From Enterococcus larvae (GTDB lineage: Bacteria; Bacillota; Bacilli; Lactobacillales; Enterococcaceae): 64,000 nt of DNA. The stretch lies in NCBI RefSeq assembly GCF_017830045.1, contig NZ_JAEDXU010000002.1, positions 372,001-436,000 on the forward strand, written 5' to 3'. The translations under genes and the position numbers were made by a program. Of this stretch, positions 1 to 10,435 are shown piece by piece (position 1 is the stretch's first letter; each line of letters starts with the position of its first letter). The notes below the pieces were generated by a model that did no database searches, was not told the DNA's origin, and saw only the letters and a list, made by a program, of their open reading frames with translations.

Positions 1-203
1 TTATTGATCGTAACCTTGATCTCTTCACCATATCCGGAAAGAGCTTCATCGACTGCATTGTCGACAATTTCATATACCAGATGGTGCAAGCCGCGACTAT
101 CTGTTGAGCCGATATACATTCCCGGCCGTTTTCTAACAGCTTCAAGGCCTTCTAAAACCTGAATAGATGAATCATTATATTCATTCTTTACCTTTTTTAC
201 CAA
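1..203 (-). CDS. parE: DNA topoisomerase IV subunit B, N-terminal fragment
   Basis: Only the first 67 codons lie in the window; the gene continues past base 1. The ATPase (GHKL) N-terminus is visible: the [10 protein letters not shown] motif is followed by [18 protein letters not shown], which contains the Mg-binding Asn of the N-box. The start is a TTG at 203, preceded by AAGGAG eight bases upstream. Topoisomerase IV decatenates daughter chromosomes with ParC. GyrB is very similar here; ParE is preferred because the neighbours are a YneT-like CoA-binding protein and plsY, the arrangement seen around parE in Bacilli. Confidence 0.85.
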   Translation of the reverse strand, partial: MVKKVKNEYNDSSIQVLEGLEAVRKRPGMYIGSTDSRGLHHLVYEIVDNAVDEALSGYGEEIKVTIN

Positions 204-276
204 AGAAAAAACTCCTTATACTTGGATTCTCATAGCATTCAAGCCACATCATTACAATAATACTCTAAAAGCTCTC

Positions 277-312
277 AAAAAAAAAGAGCTTTCCGTTCGG
301 GCTGCTCTTTCT
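277..312 (-). terminator. Intrinsic terminator of the CoA-binding protein gene
   Basis: Read on the minus strand, an AAGAGC/GCTCTT stem follows the stop codon at 329 and runs straight into nine T residues (277-285). It separates this gene from parE. Confidence 0.65.
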
Positions 313-328
313 TAATAATATACGCAAA

Positions 329-754
329 TTAAGAAGACATTTTTGCAAGCTCAATTTTAATACAACGGTTCATGATGATATCATGTCTGCCGGCATTTTT
401 CAACAGCTCTGCTGCCTGTTCGCTCTCTAAGCCCAATTGAGCCCAAAAAACGTGTGCATCTGTTTTCAAAAATTCTTCAGCAACCTCTGGAAGAAATTCA
501 CTTCTTCTAAAAACATCAACAATATCGATTTTTCCTGGAACGGACATCAAGTCCGGATATACCTTTTCGCCTAGAATTTCCTGCCCTGCTAATACAGGAT
601 TCACAGGTATGATTTCATAGCCCTTGTTTTGAAGCAGCTCAGCAATTTGATAGCTGGTACGTTCTTCTTTGTTGCTTAACCCTACAACTGCGATCCGCTT
701 TGCTTCTCTCAAATAGGAAAAAATCTGTTCATCTGTTGGATTTTGGAATATCAT
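329..754 (-). CDS. CoA-binding domain protein (YneT/YccU family)
   Basis: This 141-residue protein is a single Rossmann-like CoA-binding domain (CoA_binding_2 family). The start of the fold is visible as RIAVVGLSNKEERTSY near residues 20-36, followed by IPVNP and the later HVFWAQLGLES segment typical of the family. Its biochemical role is not established. It is cytoplasmic, with no signal peptide or membrane segment. A G-rich Shine-Dalgarno lies about 7 bases before the ATG at 754. It sits divergently from plsY and next to parE, as in Bacillus. The family call is firm; the function is unknown. Confidence 0.85.
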   Translation of the reverse strand: MIFQNPTDEQIFSYLREAKRIAVVGLSNKEERTSYQIAELLQNKGYEIIPVNPVLAGQEILGEKVYPDLMSVPGKIDIVDVFRRSEFLPEVAEEFLKTDAHVFWAQLGLESEQAAELLKNAGRHDIIMNRCIKIELAKMSS

Positions 755-990
755 GATATAACCCCCTGTTTTTCTTGATATTTATGAATGTATTCCTTTA
801 CTGGTTCTTGTCAACATATACTAAGATAGCATTTTTTTCTGATTTTGAAAATGATTTCCTTCTTTTTTAGCATATATAGTACTATTCATTCCTTAGAAAG
901 CTGGCTCTTTTTCACGATCAGAATGCCCTTGCTGACAGGAATCTGTCGATGATCAATTAACCCAACTCCTCTTCCTTGAAAAATTCATGA

Positions 991-1019
991 TTGTTCCTGA
1001 AAATTTTTCATGATAAAAT
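991..1019 (+). promoter_or_regulatory. Candidate promoter of plsY
   Basis: TTGTTC at 991-996 and TAAAAT at 1014-1019 are separated by 17 bases, about 35 bases upstream of the plsY start. This is a pattern match only. The rest of the 755-1053 interval is AT-rich and shows nothing else I can name. Confidence 0.4.
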
Positions 1020-1053
1020 GGGGATTAGTTTGAATAAAGAAAGGGGCAAAAAC

Positions 1054-1683
1054 ATGAAAGTAGCACTATTACTAGTCATTGCCTATCTATTAGGCTCTAT
1101 TCCTTCAGGAGTATGGGTCGGGAAATTATTTTTTAATAAAGACATTCGCCAGTTCGGAAGCAACAGTACAGGAACAACAAATACATTTCGGGTTTTAGGA
1201 AAGAAAGCCGGGATTGCAGTATTGCTGATGGACATTTTAAAAGGAACTTTGGCTACCTGCCTCCCTATGATTTTCTCACTCTCTGTTAACCCGCTTATCT
1301 TTGGGGTTGCGGCTGTTTTAGGGCATACCTTCCCTGTTTTCGCTAAATTCAAAGGTGGTAAAGCCGTTGCAACAAGTGCTGGAATGATTTTAGGCTACAG
1401 TCCTCTGTTTTTCGTTTACTCGGCTTCAATTTTTGTTATCACTTTGCTTGTATCTAGTATGGTCAGTGTTACCAGCATGGTGAGTGCTGTGTTGATTACA
1501 CTTTCTACTATTATTCTACCTTTTATCTGGCCAGCAGTCTTACCGCACTTCGATTGGCTTCTGACAGCAATTGCAGCTGGTTTGACAGTCTTCATTTTTA
1601 TTAGACATAAAGAGAATATCAGCCGGATTAAAAATGGAACAGAGAATAAAGTGCCGTTTGGGCTTAATAAGAAAAAAGAATAA
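1054..1683 (+). CDS. plsY: Glycerol-3-phosphate acyltransferase PlsY
   Basis: PlsY transfers an acyl group from acyl-phosphate to the sn-1 position of glycerol 3-phosphate, the first step of membrane phospholipid synthesis. The 209-residue protein has multiple hydrophobic spans. It also has the family motifs [11 protein letters not shown] near residue 13, [15 protein letters not shown] near residue 36, and [20 protein letters not shown] near residue 101. I use the ATG at 1054 (MKVALLL), with AAAGAAAGGGG just upstream. An in-frame ATG at 991 would add 21 polar residues ahead of the first membrane span and lies within the putative promoter. The gene is divergent from the CoA-binding protein gene. 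Confidence 0.93.
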   Translation: MKVALLLVIAYLLGSIPSGVWVGKLFFNKDIRQFGSNSTGTTNTFRVLGKKAGIAVLLMDILKGTLATCLPMIFSLSVNPLIFGVAAVLGHTFPVFAKFKGGKAVATSAGMILGYSPLFFVYSASIFVITLLVSSMVSVTSMVSAVLITLSTIILPFIWPAVLPHFDWLLTAIAAGLTVFIFIRHKENISRIKNGTENKVPFGLNKKKE

Positions 1684-1694
1684 CGAAGCTTTAT

Positions 1695-1749
1695 ACTGCC
1701 TCCTGAAGGTCGTGCATACTAGCCGATCTCTAGGAGGCAGATTTTTTTC
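1695..1749 (+). terminator. Intrinsic terminator of plsY
   Basis: CTGCCTCCTG (1697 onward) pairs with TAGGAGGCAG (1731-1740), followed on the plus strand by a run of T residues from 1742. Confidence 0.8.
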
Positions 1750-1762
1750 TTCGTTACTCTTT

Positions 1763-2638
1763 TTATTTTACATGGATTGCATAATTTGTTTTGAAAAGCC
1801 CTTCTGGCGCTAAGCGATTGATAGCGAACTTTTTGATTAGCTCTCCGGTACTACCCACTTTATCAGCGATTCCCCACCAAGGCTCAATACAGACGAAAGG
1901 AGCTTCGACCCCATATGGAGACCAAATACCGACAAAAGGAATATCATCATAGCTTAAGCTAACACTATGCTTGCTCTTATCACTTTTGAAGGAAATCTCA
2001 GTTTTTCCAGGTGTTTCATAAATCAACGCATCCTTTTCAAAAAGACTGCGTTTCAAATCATAATCAACACTTGTTTGGCCAAGAGTTTTATGCTCCAAAT
2101 CGACAAATGGGCCTTCTAACGGCAGCTGGATTCTATCGACCTTTGGTTCAAAGGACAGGTAGTAGTCCGTAAATGACAACTGATCTTCTATTGGAATATT
2201 GAAGGCCGGATGACCGCCGATTGAGAACAGCAGCTCTTCTTTACCAGAATTGATTACCTGATAACCCACGATGATTGCTGACTCCTCTAGCTTATAAGTC
2301 AGAACCAGCTCAAAATCAAAGGGATAGATTTTTCTTGTTGTTTCACTGCTCTTCAGAGATAAGGAAATCATCTCATCTCCTTTTTCGATCACTTCAAATA
2401 CCTGATCGCGGGCGAAACCATGCTGTCCCATGGGGTAAGTTTTCCCTTGATAACTGTAACGACCCTCTTTTAAGCGTCCGACAAACGGAAATAGTACAGG
2501 CGCGTGTCTTCCCCAAAATTCTGGGTCTCCCTGCCAGATATATTCAAGTCCGCTTTCTTTGGACTTCAAGCTGATCAATTCAGCACCTTCTTCAGCAATC
2601 GTTGCAATAAGCTGATCATTTTCAATAATAACGGTCAT
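1763..2638 (-). CDS. Aldose 1-epimerase family protein (LacX-like)
   Basis: This 291-residue galactose mutarotase-superfamily protein has a beta-sandwich sugar-binding fold. It carries the HAPVLFPFVGRL and GQHGFARDQVFEV segments, the GGHPAFN motif near residue 145 (probable catalytic His), and FVCIEPWWGIAD near the C-terminus with the probable catalytic Glu. LacX-type members interconvert alpha and beta anomers of hexoses, but the substrate of this one cannot be read from sequence. It begins nine bases after the codY stop, so it is probably the last gene of the xerC-hslV-hslU-codY transcript. It is cytoplasmic. Confidence 0.85.
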   Translation of the reverse strand: MTVIIENDQLIATIAEEGAELISLKSKESGLEYIWQGDPEFWGRHAPVLFPFVGRLKEGRYSYQGKTYPMGQHGFARDQVFEVIEKGDEMISLSLKSSETTRKIYPFDFELVLTYKLEESAIIVGYQVINSGKEELLFSIGGHPAFNIPIEDQLSFTDYYLSFEPKVDRIQLPLEGPFVDLEHKTLGQTSVDYDLKRSLFEKDALIYETPGKTEISFKSDKSKHSVSLSYDDIPFVGIWSPYGVEAPFVCIEPWWGIADKVGSTGELIKKFAINRLAPEGLFKTNYAIHVK

Positions 2639-2647
2639 TTTTCTTCC

Positions 2648-3439
2648 CTACTTCCGCTTTTTGTCCAGTTCTTTGATAAACTGTTTATTCAATATTTTCA
2701 AGTAAGTCCCCTTCATTCCAAGTGAACGTGATTCAATGATTCCTGCTGATTCCAGCTTTCGAAGTGCATTGACAATCACAGAACGGGTAATACCAATTTC
2801 ATCTGCAATGCTTGAAGCGGTCAAACGACCCTCGTCTCCTTCTAAAGCATTAAAAATAGCCTGTACAGCCTTCAACTCACTGTATGAAAGAGTATTGATG
2901 GCCATCTGAACAGCAGTAGCACTGCGGACCTCTGCTTCTATACTGCGTGATTTCTGATAAAGAATCTGCATTCCGACTACTGTTCCGCCATATTCAGCAA
3001 GAACAAGATCTTCATCCGCAAAGGACTCCTCCATTCGTGCTAAAATGATTGTTCCCAGACGTTCCCCTGCACCGTAAATTGGAATAACTGTTGTCAATCC
3101 ATTCGGATATTCTTCTCTCAGTTCAACAGGAAAAGCAGTAAGATCACTATTGATTGGGATATTCGCTTCTGTTTTTTGCAGTACGGCAACCGCATCTGTG
3201 TAGCTTTGGGGAAATTGCTTCTCTTCAAACATGTGCTTCACACGTGCGTTATTCACATCCAGCTTCTCGTTATACCCCAACAGCTCCCCATTGCTGCTGA
3301 TAATGTAGGCGTTGCTTACTAGGATATCTCCAAGAATTGTTGCCATTTTACCATAGGGCTGATCAGCTTCCAAATCAAACGTATTTTTCTGCTGAAGCAA
3401 ACGGTTGATCTGGCGTGTTCGATCCAATAATGTTTCCAT
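2648..3439 (-). CDS. codY: GTP/branched-chain amino acid sensing repressor CodY
   Basis: CodY is the global regulator that binds DNA when GTP and Ile/Leu/Val are plentiful and represses nutrient-limitation genes. The 263 residues begin METLLDRTRQINRLLQ. An N-terminal GAF domain contains the NAYIISSNGELLGY segment. The C-terminal winged helix-turn-helix includes TASSIADEIGITRSVIVNAL (about residues 206-225) and the recognition-helix region LRKLESAGIIESRSLGMKGTY. Length matches the family. Position directly after hslU is the conserved clpQ-clpY-codY arrangement of Bacilli. Confidence 0.97.
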   Translation of the reverse strand: METLLDRTRQINRLLQQKNTFDLEADQPYGKMATILGDILVSNAYIISSNGELLGYNEKLDVNNARVKHMFEEKQFPQSYTDAVAVLQKTEANIPINSDLTAFPVELREEYPNGLTTVIPIYGAGERLGTIILARMEESFADEDLVLAEYGGTVVGMQILYQKSRSIEAEVRSATAVQMAINTLSYSELKAVQAIFNALEGDEGRLTASSIADEIGITRSVIVNALRKLESAGIIESRSLGMKGTYLKILNKQFIKELDKKRK

Positions 3440-3459
3440 TTTTTGTGCTCCTCTTCTTT

Positions 3460-4860
3460 TTATAGAATGTAACGACTTAAATCTTCATTTTTCGCTATAT
3501 TATCCAGTTTTTCATCAACATAAGCTTCTGTTATTGTTATTTCACCCATTTGCATATCAGGTGCTTCAAAAAGTAGTTCTTCCAACAGACGCTCCAAAAT
3601 CGTGTGCAATCTTCTGGCACCAATGTTATCTGTATCGCTATTAACTTCGAATGCTATTGTTGCGATTCGCTCGATTGCTTCCTGAGTAAAGGTTACCTTC
3701 ACGTTTTCAGTACCAATCAATGCAATATATTGTTTGATCAGCGCGTTGTTTGGCTCAGTCAGAATACGAACGAAGTCTTCCGCTGTAAGATCTTCCAGTT
3801 CAACACGAATCGGGAAGCGTCCTTGAAGCTCAGGGATCAAGTCACTAGGTTTAGCTAAATGAAATGCTCCGGAGGCGATAAACAAGATATGATCTGTCTG
3901 GATCACACCGTATTTTGTATTGACCTGTGAGCCTTCAACGATTGGCAGGATATCCCGCTGTACACCTTCTCGGGAAACCTCTCCTGAATTTTGTTGGTTT
4001 TTTGTGGTGATTTTATCAAATTCATCAATGAAGATGATTCCACTTGATTCAGCCAGTTTGATTGCTTCGCTGTGAATGTCTGCATCATTGACGATTTTTG
4101 CTGATTCTTCCTTCACCAGCAGCTCCTGTGCTTCTTTAACAGAAACTGTTCGCTCTACCTTCTTCTTAGGAGAAAGTGCACCCAAGGTTTCATTCAGATC
4201 AATTCCCATTTGTTCCATCCCGGCATTCATTGTTGGCATAGTCTTCTTTGGTTCATCGATTTCAATCGTTACTTCACGTTTATCAAGAAGACCTCGTTCC
4301 AGCTGATCAAGGACTGTTTTACGATTGACCTTGATTTCTTCAGTTACTTCTTCCTGTGATTCCTCAGGCTGTTGCTGTGCATTGAACATTTTCATCATCT
4401 GATCGAATTGGTTGCCAGACTGCTTTTGTTCCTTCTTGATACCAGGAACCAGTGCTTTTACAAGTCGTGCATTGGCACGTTTCAAGGCCTGCGAATAGAC
4501 ACTGCTGTATTGCTGCTTCTCTACGATTTTGATGGCATTTTCTACTAAGTCTCTGACCATAGATTCCACATCACGACCAACATAGCCCACTTCGGTAAAT
4601 TTTGTGGCTTCCACTTTGATAAAGGGTGCATTAACAATGCTTGCAAGACGTCTGGCGATTTCTGTTTTACCTACTCCTGTAGGTCCGATCATCAACAGGT
4701 TTTTCGGTGTCACATCCTGCTGCATCTTTTCGTCCAGCTGCAATCTGCGGTAGCGATTTCTTAAAGCAACAGCTACTGATTTTTTTGCATTGGTTTGTCC
4801 AATGATATATTCATCTAATTCCTTGACGATTTCTCTTGGTGTTTTATTTAATTCATTCAT
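3460..4860 (-). CDS. hslU: ATP-dependent protease ATPase subunit HslU (ClpY)
   Basis: HslU is the AAA+ unfoldase that feeds substrates to HslV. The 466-residue protein has Walker A GPTGVGKT at residues 59-66 and the pore motif GYVGRDVE shortly after. A charged intermediate (I) domain spans roughly residues 110-245. Walker B is [10 protein letters not shown], sensor residues follow, and the C-terminal tail ends RYIL, which docks into HslV. It lies 14 bases downstream of hslV and upstream of codY in one operon. Nothing is missing. Confidence 0.97.
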   Translation of the reverse strand: MNELNKTPREIVKELDEYIIGQTNAKKSVAVALRNRYRRLQLDEKMQQDVTPKNLLMIGPTGVGKTEIARRLASIVNAPFIKVEATKFTEVGYVGRDVESMVRDLVENAIKIVEKQQYSSVYSQALKRANARLVKALVPGIKKEQKQSGNQFDQMMKMFNAQQQPEESQEEVTEEIKVNRKTVLDQLERGLLDKREVTIEIDEPKKTMPTMNAGMEQMGIDLNETLGALSPKKKVERTVSVKEAQELLVKEESAKIVNDADIHSEAIKLAESSGIIFIDEFDKITTKNQQNSGEVSREGVQRDILPIVEGSQVNTKYGVIQTDHILFIASGAFHLAKPSDLIPELQGRFPIRVELEDLTAEDFVRILTEPNNALIKQYIALIGTENVKVTFTQEAIERIATIAFEVNSDTDNIGARRLHTILERLLEELLFEAPDMQMGEITITEAYVDEKLDNIAKNEDLSRYIL

Positions 4861-4874
4861 ATTCGATCCCTCAT

Positions 4875-5423
4875 TTATAATTCTTCTACGATGATATTAT
4901 GATTGGTGAAGACACAAATATCGGCGGCGATATTCAACGCATTTTCTGCGATTTCCTTCGCTGACATTTCTTTGTCTCCGTACCTTTTCATCGCTCGAGC
5001 AGCGGACAATGCAAAATTGCCGCCTGAACCAATTGCCAGGATGCCGTCATCAGGCGTGATTACTTCTCCAGTACCTGAAACAAGAAGCATCTCTTTTTCG
5101 TTCATCACGATCAGCATAGCTTCAAGCTTCTGCATAGACTGTTGTGTTCGCCATTCCTGAGCCAACTCAACTGCTGCACGTGTCAGGTTTCCATTATATT
5201 CATTGAGTTTTCCTTCGAATTTCTCTTCTAGTGTAAATGCGTCTGCGACACTACCGGCAAAGCCGACAACGACTTCATCATTATAGATTCGGCGTACCTT
5301 CTTCGCACTGCCCTTCATAACAACAGACTCTCCCATTGTTACTTGACCATCACCGGCCATGGCAAACTTGCCATCTTTTTCAACTGCACATATTGTTGTT
5401 GAATGAAACTGTGATTCTACCAT
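4875..5423 (-). CDS. hslV: ATP-dependent protease peptidase subunit HslV (ClpQ)
   Basis: This is the proteasome-like peptidase of the HslUV complex, 182 residues. The catalytic region reads [24 protein letters not shown], and the Lys of [10 protein letters not shown] is in place. The ATG at 5423 has an excellent Shine-Dalgarno (AAGGAGG, seven bases away), so the protein starts [10 protein letters not shown]. The Thr-Thr pair is therefore preceded by eight residues rather than by the initiator Met alone. Either the leader is removed, or, as for Bacillus ClpQ, a residue other than Thr forms the N-terminus. It sits between xerC and hslU. Confidence 0.95.
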   Translation of the reverse strand: MVESQFHSTTICAVEKDGKFAMAGDGQVTMGESVVMKGSAKKVRRIYNDEVVVGFAGSVADAFTLEEKFEGKLNEYNGNLTRAAVELAQEWRTQQSMQKLEAMLIVMNEKEMLLVSGTGEVITPDDGILAIGSGGNFALSAARAMKRYGDKEMSAKEIAENALNIAADICVFTNHNIIVEEL

Positions 5424-5448
5424 TATATTTCCTCCTTAACATCCTCCA

Positions 5449-6348
5449 TTACGCTCGAGGATGAAATGTCCGATAATTCTTTTGTAAGCTTTCTCTTGTC
5501 ACATGAGCATATATCTGCGTTGTTGACAGGTTCGCATGCCCTAGTAATTCCTGAACCGTTCGCATATCTGCACCGTTATTCAACAAATGTGTGGCAAATG
5601 TATGACGCAGCATATGTGGATGAATGTCTGAACTTAAGCTGCTTTTTTTAATAAGCTGGTTCAGTACATACTCGATTCCCTTCGGAGTGATTGGATCACC
5701 ACGATGATTGACAAAAATATATTGATGGTCTTTTCCATACTTCTCCATCAAGGGTTTGCGTCCGTTTTCCAGATAATCAGCCACAGTGTCTGATGCAAAA
5801 GAACCAAACGGTACGTAACGATCTTTTCCTCCCTTTCCGGTGATAAACAGCGTACTCATCGAAAAATCTACCCGCTCTATCGTCAGCGTTGCACATTCAC
5901 TCAAACGAATTCCTGTGCCGTAAAGGATTTCCAAAAGAGCGCGATTCCTCAATTCTAATGGCTTGTCCCCCTGTGCACTGTCGAATAATGCCGTCATTTC
6001 CTTCTCATAAAAGAATCGCGGCAACCGCTGCTGCTTCTTTTTCAGATGAACATAAGAAAATGGATTCTCTTCGATCTGCTCATTTTTTAAGAGAAATTGA
6101 TAAAAAGAACGCAGACTTGCTACCTTGCGCCCTACTGAATTCCGACTATACTGCTTATCGTAAAGCTCTCCCAGATAAGTTCGCACGTCCAGATGATCGA
6201 TCAATAGATAATCAGCATCTCCGGATTTTTTTAAGAAATCCAGAAAATGGGTGAGATCATTTTTATAAGCGATCTTTGTTTTTTCGGAGTAACCACGCTC
6301 AACAATCAAATAATTGAAGAACAATTCCGGCCAATTTTTTTCTGTCAT
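5449..6348 (-). CDS. xerC: Tyrosine recombinase XerC
   Basis: XerC resolves chromosome dimers at dif with a partner recombinase. The 299-residue protein has an N-terminal SAM-like core-binding domain (WPELFFNYLIVERGYSEKT). The catalytic domain has the first Arg in LLEILYGTGIRLSECATL, the HMLRHTFATHLL box (His and second Arg), LLGHANLSTTQIY (His) and the nucleophile Tyr in QIYAHV. I chose the ATG at 6348 (MTEKNW), preceded by GGAGGGGG. A longer reading frame upstream is not supported. It heads the hslVU-codY operon, as in other Bacilli. Confidence 0.94.
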   Translation of the reverse strand: MTEKNWPELFFNYLIVERGYSEKTKIAYKNDLTHFLDFLKKSGDADYLLIDHLDVRTYLGELYDKQYSRNSVGRKVASLRSFYQFLLKNEQIEENPFSYVHLKKKQQRLPRFFYEKEMTALFDSAQGDKPLELRNRALLEILYGTGIRLSECATLTIERVDFSMSTLFITGKGGKDRYVPFGSFASDTVADYLENGRKPLMEKYGKDHQYIFVNHRGDPITPKGIEYVLNQLIKKSSLSSDIHPHMLRHTFATHLLNNGADMRTVQELLGHANLSTTQIYAHVTRESLQKNYRTFHPRA

Positions 6349-6627
6349 GAAACCCCCTCCAGTAATTACATTGTTACTGTAGCATAACAATTTTCAAAAA
6401 ACAAACGAATTGTCAGAATTTAATCAATATTTCTAAATTTATTCACAATTCAATCGTTTTTCCTGCGAATCCTCTATTTATCTTTATGAAAACTTAGTAA
6501 AAATAGGCATGAGACTGGCTGGATTATTATCCGAATTCAAGAAATTTCTTCATGTACAACCATCTATTCCATCGCCTTATTTGCCCTTATAATGCTGTAT
6601 CTGCTCTTGTTCATCGTTAAAGTCCAG

Positions 6628-6664
6628 ATAAAAAGAGCCATAGCATTTACTTGCCATAGCTCTT
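6628..6664 (-). terminator. Intrinsic terminator of trmFO
   Basis: A 12-bp stem (AAGAGCTATGGC pairing with GCTATGGCTCTT through two G-U pairs) with an 8-base loop is followed by T residues on the minus strand, directly after the trmFO stop. The remaining stretch, 6391-6627, holds nothing I can identify. Confidence 0.85.
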
Positions 6665-6670
6665 ATATCT

Positions 6671-7984
6671 CTAACTGTTTTTCAATTCTGCAATGATTTC
6701 TTTTTGCGCAGATAATGCTCTTTGTGCAATTGCTTCGTAGCGTTCCTTCTTATCCTTGATTCGCTTCGGCATTTCAGGGAATAATCCAAAGTTTGCGTTC
6801 ATCGGCTGGAAGTGTTTGCCTTCTGCATGTGTAATGTAATAGGCCATGCTGCCCATTGCTGTTTCTCTTGGCAGAACAATAGGTTCCTCTTCTTTTGCTA
6901 GACGAGCTGCATTGATACCTGCAACCAAGCCGCTTGCTGCACTTTCAACATACCCCTCAACACCTGTCATTTGACCGGCAAAGAAAAGATCATCACGTTT
7001 TTTTGATTGATACGTAGGCTGCATCAGCTCCGGAGAATTCATAAAGCTGTTACGATGCATTACACCATAACGAACAAACTCAGCATTTTCAAGACCTGGA
7101 ATCATTTGGAAAACACGTTTCTGTTCGCCCCATTTCAAATGAGTTTGGAATCCAACAATATTATACAAAGAAGCCGCTGCATTGTCCTGTCTTAATTGAA
7201 TCACTGCATATGGACGTTTACCTGTCTTAGGATCTTCTAAGCCAACAGGCTTCATTGGGCCAAACAGCATCGTTTTGATTCCGCGTTTTGCCATCACTTC
7301 AATAGGCATACAGCCTTCAAAGAATTTTTCTTTTTCAAAGGTTTTAAGAGGCACAACTTCTGCTGTGACTAAAGCCTCATGGAAACGGTTGAACTCCTCT
7401 TCTGTCATCGGACAGTTTAGATAGGCTGCCTCTCCCTTGTCGTATCTGGATTTCAAATAAACTTTGTCCATATCGATTGTAGCACGATCAATGATCGGTG
7501 CTGCAGCATCATAAAAGTAAAACCCTTCAGAGCCGTTGAACTCTTTGATTTTTTCTGATAATCCTTCTGAAGTTAATGGTCCTGTTGCAATAATCGTGAT
7601 TCCTTCAGGTATATCCGTGATTTCTTCATTCTTGATAGTGATCAGTGGATGATTCTTGATTCGTTCAGTAATCATTTTTGAAAAGCTGTCACGGTCAACG
7701 GCCAGTGCACCGCCAGCTGGGACAGCTGTTTCATCAGCTGAGCCAATAATGATTGAATCCAGTTGGCGCATTTCTTCTTTCAATACACCGACAGCGTTCG
7801 TCAAGCCGTTTCCACGCAAGGAATTAGAACAGACTAATTCAGCAAATTCTTCTGTTTGATGAGCCGGCGTATTTTTGACTGGACGCATTTCATATAGTGT
7901 GACTGGAACACCTGCTTGAGCAACTTGCCATGCTGCCTCACTCCCGGCAAGACCTGCTCCAATTACTGTGACTGTTTTTACCAT
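6671..7984 (-). CDS. trmFO: Methylenetetrahydrofolate-tRNA-(uracil-5-)-methyltransferase TrmFO
   Basis: TrmFO is the folate- and FAD-dependent enzyme that makes 5-methyluridine at tRNA position 54. The N-terminus carries the FAD-binding [13 protein letters not shown] motif. The family segments [11 protein letters not shown] and [19 protein letters not shown], and the TLYEMRP strand, are all present. I use the ATG at 7984 (MVKTVTV), which lies six bases after GAGG. The ATG two codons earlier overlaps that Shine-Dalgarno. It is the gene between topA and xerC in a conserved Bacilli neighbourhood. Confidence 0.95.
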   Translation of the reverse strand: MVKTVTVIGAGLAGSEAAWQVAQAGVPVTLYEMRPVKNTPAHQTEEFAELVCSNSLRGNGLTNAVGVLKEEMRQLDSIIIGSADETAVPAGGALAVDRDSFSKMITERIKNHPLITIKNEEITDIPEGITIIATGPLTSEGLSEKIKEFNGSEGFYFYDAAAPIIDRATIDMDKVYLKSRYDKGEAAYLNCPMTEEEFNRFHEALVTAEVVPLKTFEKEKFFEGCMPIEVMAKRGIKTMLFGPMKPVGLEDPKTGKRPYAVIQLRQDNAAASLYNIVGFQTHLKWGEQKRVFQMIPGLENAEFVRYGVMHRNSFMNSPELMQPTYQSKKRDDLFFAGQMTGVEGYVESAASGLVAGINAARLAKEEEPIVLPRETAMGSMAYYITHAEGKHFQPMNANFGLFPEMPKRIKDKKERYEAIAQRALSAQKEIIAELKNS

Positions 7985-8000
7985 ATTCATCCTCTTTCTT

Positions 8001-8042
8001 CAAAAACAGCTTGGAGCTGTGACATAGATATGCCGCAGCTCC
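8001..8042 (-). terminator. Probable terminator of topA
   Basis: A GGAGCTG...CAGCTCC stem (8036-8042 with 8013-8019) is followed on the minus strand by AAGCTGTTTTTG. It lies between topA and trmFO. The T-run is short and displaced, so read-through into trmFO is plausible. Confidence 0.5.
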
Positions 8043-8147
8043 TTGAAACCACATAAGCAATGGTCCAATTTTATCATTGCAGCTGCTCATTATTACGGAG
8101 ATGCGCAAGTATTGGATAGTCTATAGTGGTTTTACTGTTTGATTGGT

Positions 8148-10226
8148 TTATTTTTGTACGTTTTCTTCGTAATCGCCATTGATACAAACAACCTGTTTGC
8201 CGCCTTTGACTTTCTTCTCAACAAGATATTCTTTACACTTCGGACAGTTTCTGCCGATTGGCTTATCCCATGAAGTGAATTCACAATCAGGGTAGCGACT
8301 GCAGCCGTAGAAAATACGATTTTTCTTAGACTTACGCTCAATGACCTGTCCTTCATGACAAACCGGACAAGTTACACCTATTTCTTTAACAATTGGTTTG
8401 GTGTTGCGGCAATCAGGGAAATTACTGCAGGCATAAAACTTACCGTATTTTCCAAGCTTGATAACCATCGGATGACCACATAGATCACAATCAAAGCCGG
8501 CTGGCTCATCCTTGATCTGGATTTTCTCGATTTTTTCTTCAGCAACAACCAATTCTTTCTCAAAAGGCTTATAGAACTGATCGATGACTTCGATCCATTT
8601 TTCTTTCCCCTCTTCCACGTGGTCAAGGTCGCCTTCCATTGATGCAGTAAAGTGCACATCAACAATTTTCGGGAAGAACTCAACAATTAAGCCATTAACG
8701 ATTTCTCCCAGCTCTGTTGGTTCAAAACGTTTATTTGTCAGCTTCACATAATAACGACGCTGGATTGTTTCCAATGTCGGAGCGTAGGTAGATGGCCGTC
8801 CAACTCCGTTTTCCTCTAATGTCCGAATTAGTGTTGCTTCACTAAAACGAGCAGGCGGTTGAGTGAAATGCTGTTTCGGCTCAATATCTACGGCTAGTAC
8901 AGTATCGCCTTCAGCCATGTCAGGAAGAATGTTTTCTTTGTCTTCTTTCCCATCATCTCGCCCTTCAACATATACTTGCATAAAGCCTTTGAATTTTATC
9001 TTCGAACCATTGGCAATAAAAATCACACCGTTTTGCTTTAAGGTTACCTTCATTGTATCTAAAACTGCCGGTGTCATTAAGCTGGCAACCATTCTTGACC
9101 AAATTAGGGTATAGAGTTTCAATTGATCTTTATCCAAATACTGCTTGACCTCGTCCGGTGTTCTCAGCACACTGGATGGACGGATTGCCTCATGGGCATC
9201 CTGAGCTCCCTGTGCATTCTTTGCCTTACGAGCACCATGTGCTGAATACTCTTTTCCATAAGTCTCTTCAATGAATTGAGCAGCCTCAGCTTTGGCAGAA
9301 TCAGCCAGTCTAGTAGAATCCGTACGCATATACGTAATCAAACCAACTGTTCCCTGCTTCCCTAAAGCAATTCCTTCATAGAGCTGTTGTGCTACCATCA
9401 TTGTTTTTCTTGTACGGAAATTCAGCTTTCTAGCAGCTTCCTGTTGCAAGCTGCTGGTAGTGAATGGCAGTGCCGGGTTGCGCTTTCGTTCCTTTTTCTC
9501 AACTTTGGCAACGTCATATTCTTTGCCGTCGATACGGTCAGTGACTTCCTTTACTGCTGCTGGGTTCGGTAGTTTTTTCTTTTTGCCGTCTAAGCCCCAG
9601 AAGTTTGCTTTAAATTTTTTCTTACCTTTTTGGAAGTTTCCATCAATGCTCCAGTACTCTTCGGGAACAAACTTTCTAATTTCCTGTTCACGGTCAATGA
9701 TGATTTTTAATGCAACAGACTGGACACGACCTGCACTCAGTCCCTTTTTGACTTTTCTCCAAAGGATCGGGCTGATGGAATAACCTACGATTCGATCCAA
9801 TACTCGTCGTGCTTGTTGAGCATCAACCAGATCAAGGTTGATGGCACGCGGTTCTTTAAAAGCTGCCTTTACAGCTTCTTTAGTGATTTCATTAAAGACT
9901 ACACGGTTTTTATCATTAAGATCCAATCCTAGCAAATGAGAAAGGTGCCAAGCAATGGCTTCCCCTTCTCTATCCGGATCGGCTGCGAGATAAACTTTCT
10001 CTGCTTTTTTTGCAGCAGCCTTCAATCCTTTTATAATATCGCCTTTTCCTCGAATCGAGATGTAATGAGGCTCATAATTATTCTCAAAATCAATACCCAT
10101 CTTACTCTTTGGTAAATCACGGATATGACCAACACTGGCAACTACTTTATAGTTTCTGCCTAAATATTTTTCAATGGTTTTAGCTTTTGCAGGTGATTCC
10201 ACAATTACTAGATATTTATACGCCAT
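8148..10226 (-). CDS. topA: DNA topoisomerase I
   Basis: This type IA topoisomerase relaxes negative supercoils. The 692 residues begin with a Toprim domain ([18 protein letters not shown], and the DPDREGE acidic triad). The catalytic Tyr is in [12 protein letters not shown] (about residue 299). The C-terminal zinc-finger region has two intact C4 fingers (CDLCG...CSNFPDC and CPVCH...CSRYPDC). It also has a third that reads CPKC...VCINGDY, where the expected fourth Cys is a Gly. Transcription is away from dprA, with about 210 bases between them. Confidence 0.97.
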   Translation of the reverse strand: MAYKYLVIVESPAKAKTIEKYLGRNYKVVASVGHIRDLPKSKMGIDFENNYEPHYISIRGKGDIIKGLKAAAKKAEKVYLAADPDREGEAIAWHLSHLLGLDLNDKNRVVFNEITKEAVKAAFKEPRAINLDLVDAQQARRVLDRIVGYSISPILWRKVKKGLSAGRVQSVALKIIIDREQEIRKFVPEEYWSIDGNFQKGKKKFKANFWGLDGKKKKLPNPAAVKEVTDRIDGKEYDVAKVEKKERKRNPALPFTTSSLQQEAARKLNFRTRKTMMVAQQLYEGIALGKQGTVGLITYMRTDSTRLADSAKAEAAQFIEETYGKEYSAHGARKAKNAQGAQDAHEAIRPSSVLRTPDEVKQYLDKDQLKLYTLIWSRMVASLMTPAVLDTMKVTLKQNGVIFIANGSKIKFKGFMQVYVEGRDDGKEDKENILPDMAEGDTVLAVDIEPKQHFTQPPARFSEATLIRTLEENGVGRPSTYAPTLETIQRRYYVKLTNKRFEPTELGEIVNGLIVEFFPKIVDVHFTASMEGDLDHVEEGKEKWIEVIDQFYKPFEKELVVAEEKIEKIQIKDEPAGFDCDLCGHPMVIKLGKYGKFYACSNFPDCRNTKPIVKEIGVTCPVCHEGQVIERKSKKNRIFYGCSRYPDCEFTSWDKPIGRNCPKCKEYLVEKKVKGGKQVVCINGDYEENVQK

Positions 10227-10435
10227 TCAATGTGCGTCTCCTTTCAACTTTCCTGTTTCTACTATTATAAAGAATTCATAGCACAAAAAGTGCCTTTTGT
10301 TTGTACTGTAGATAAAGAAAATAAATTTATCCTTTATCGCTTTAGTAAGATTCATATATATGTATAGTATAAACTCACAAATCGTAGTTCATCATATCTA
10401 TTCATTTTGCGTTTGTCAAGGATTGATAGTAATAA

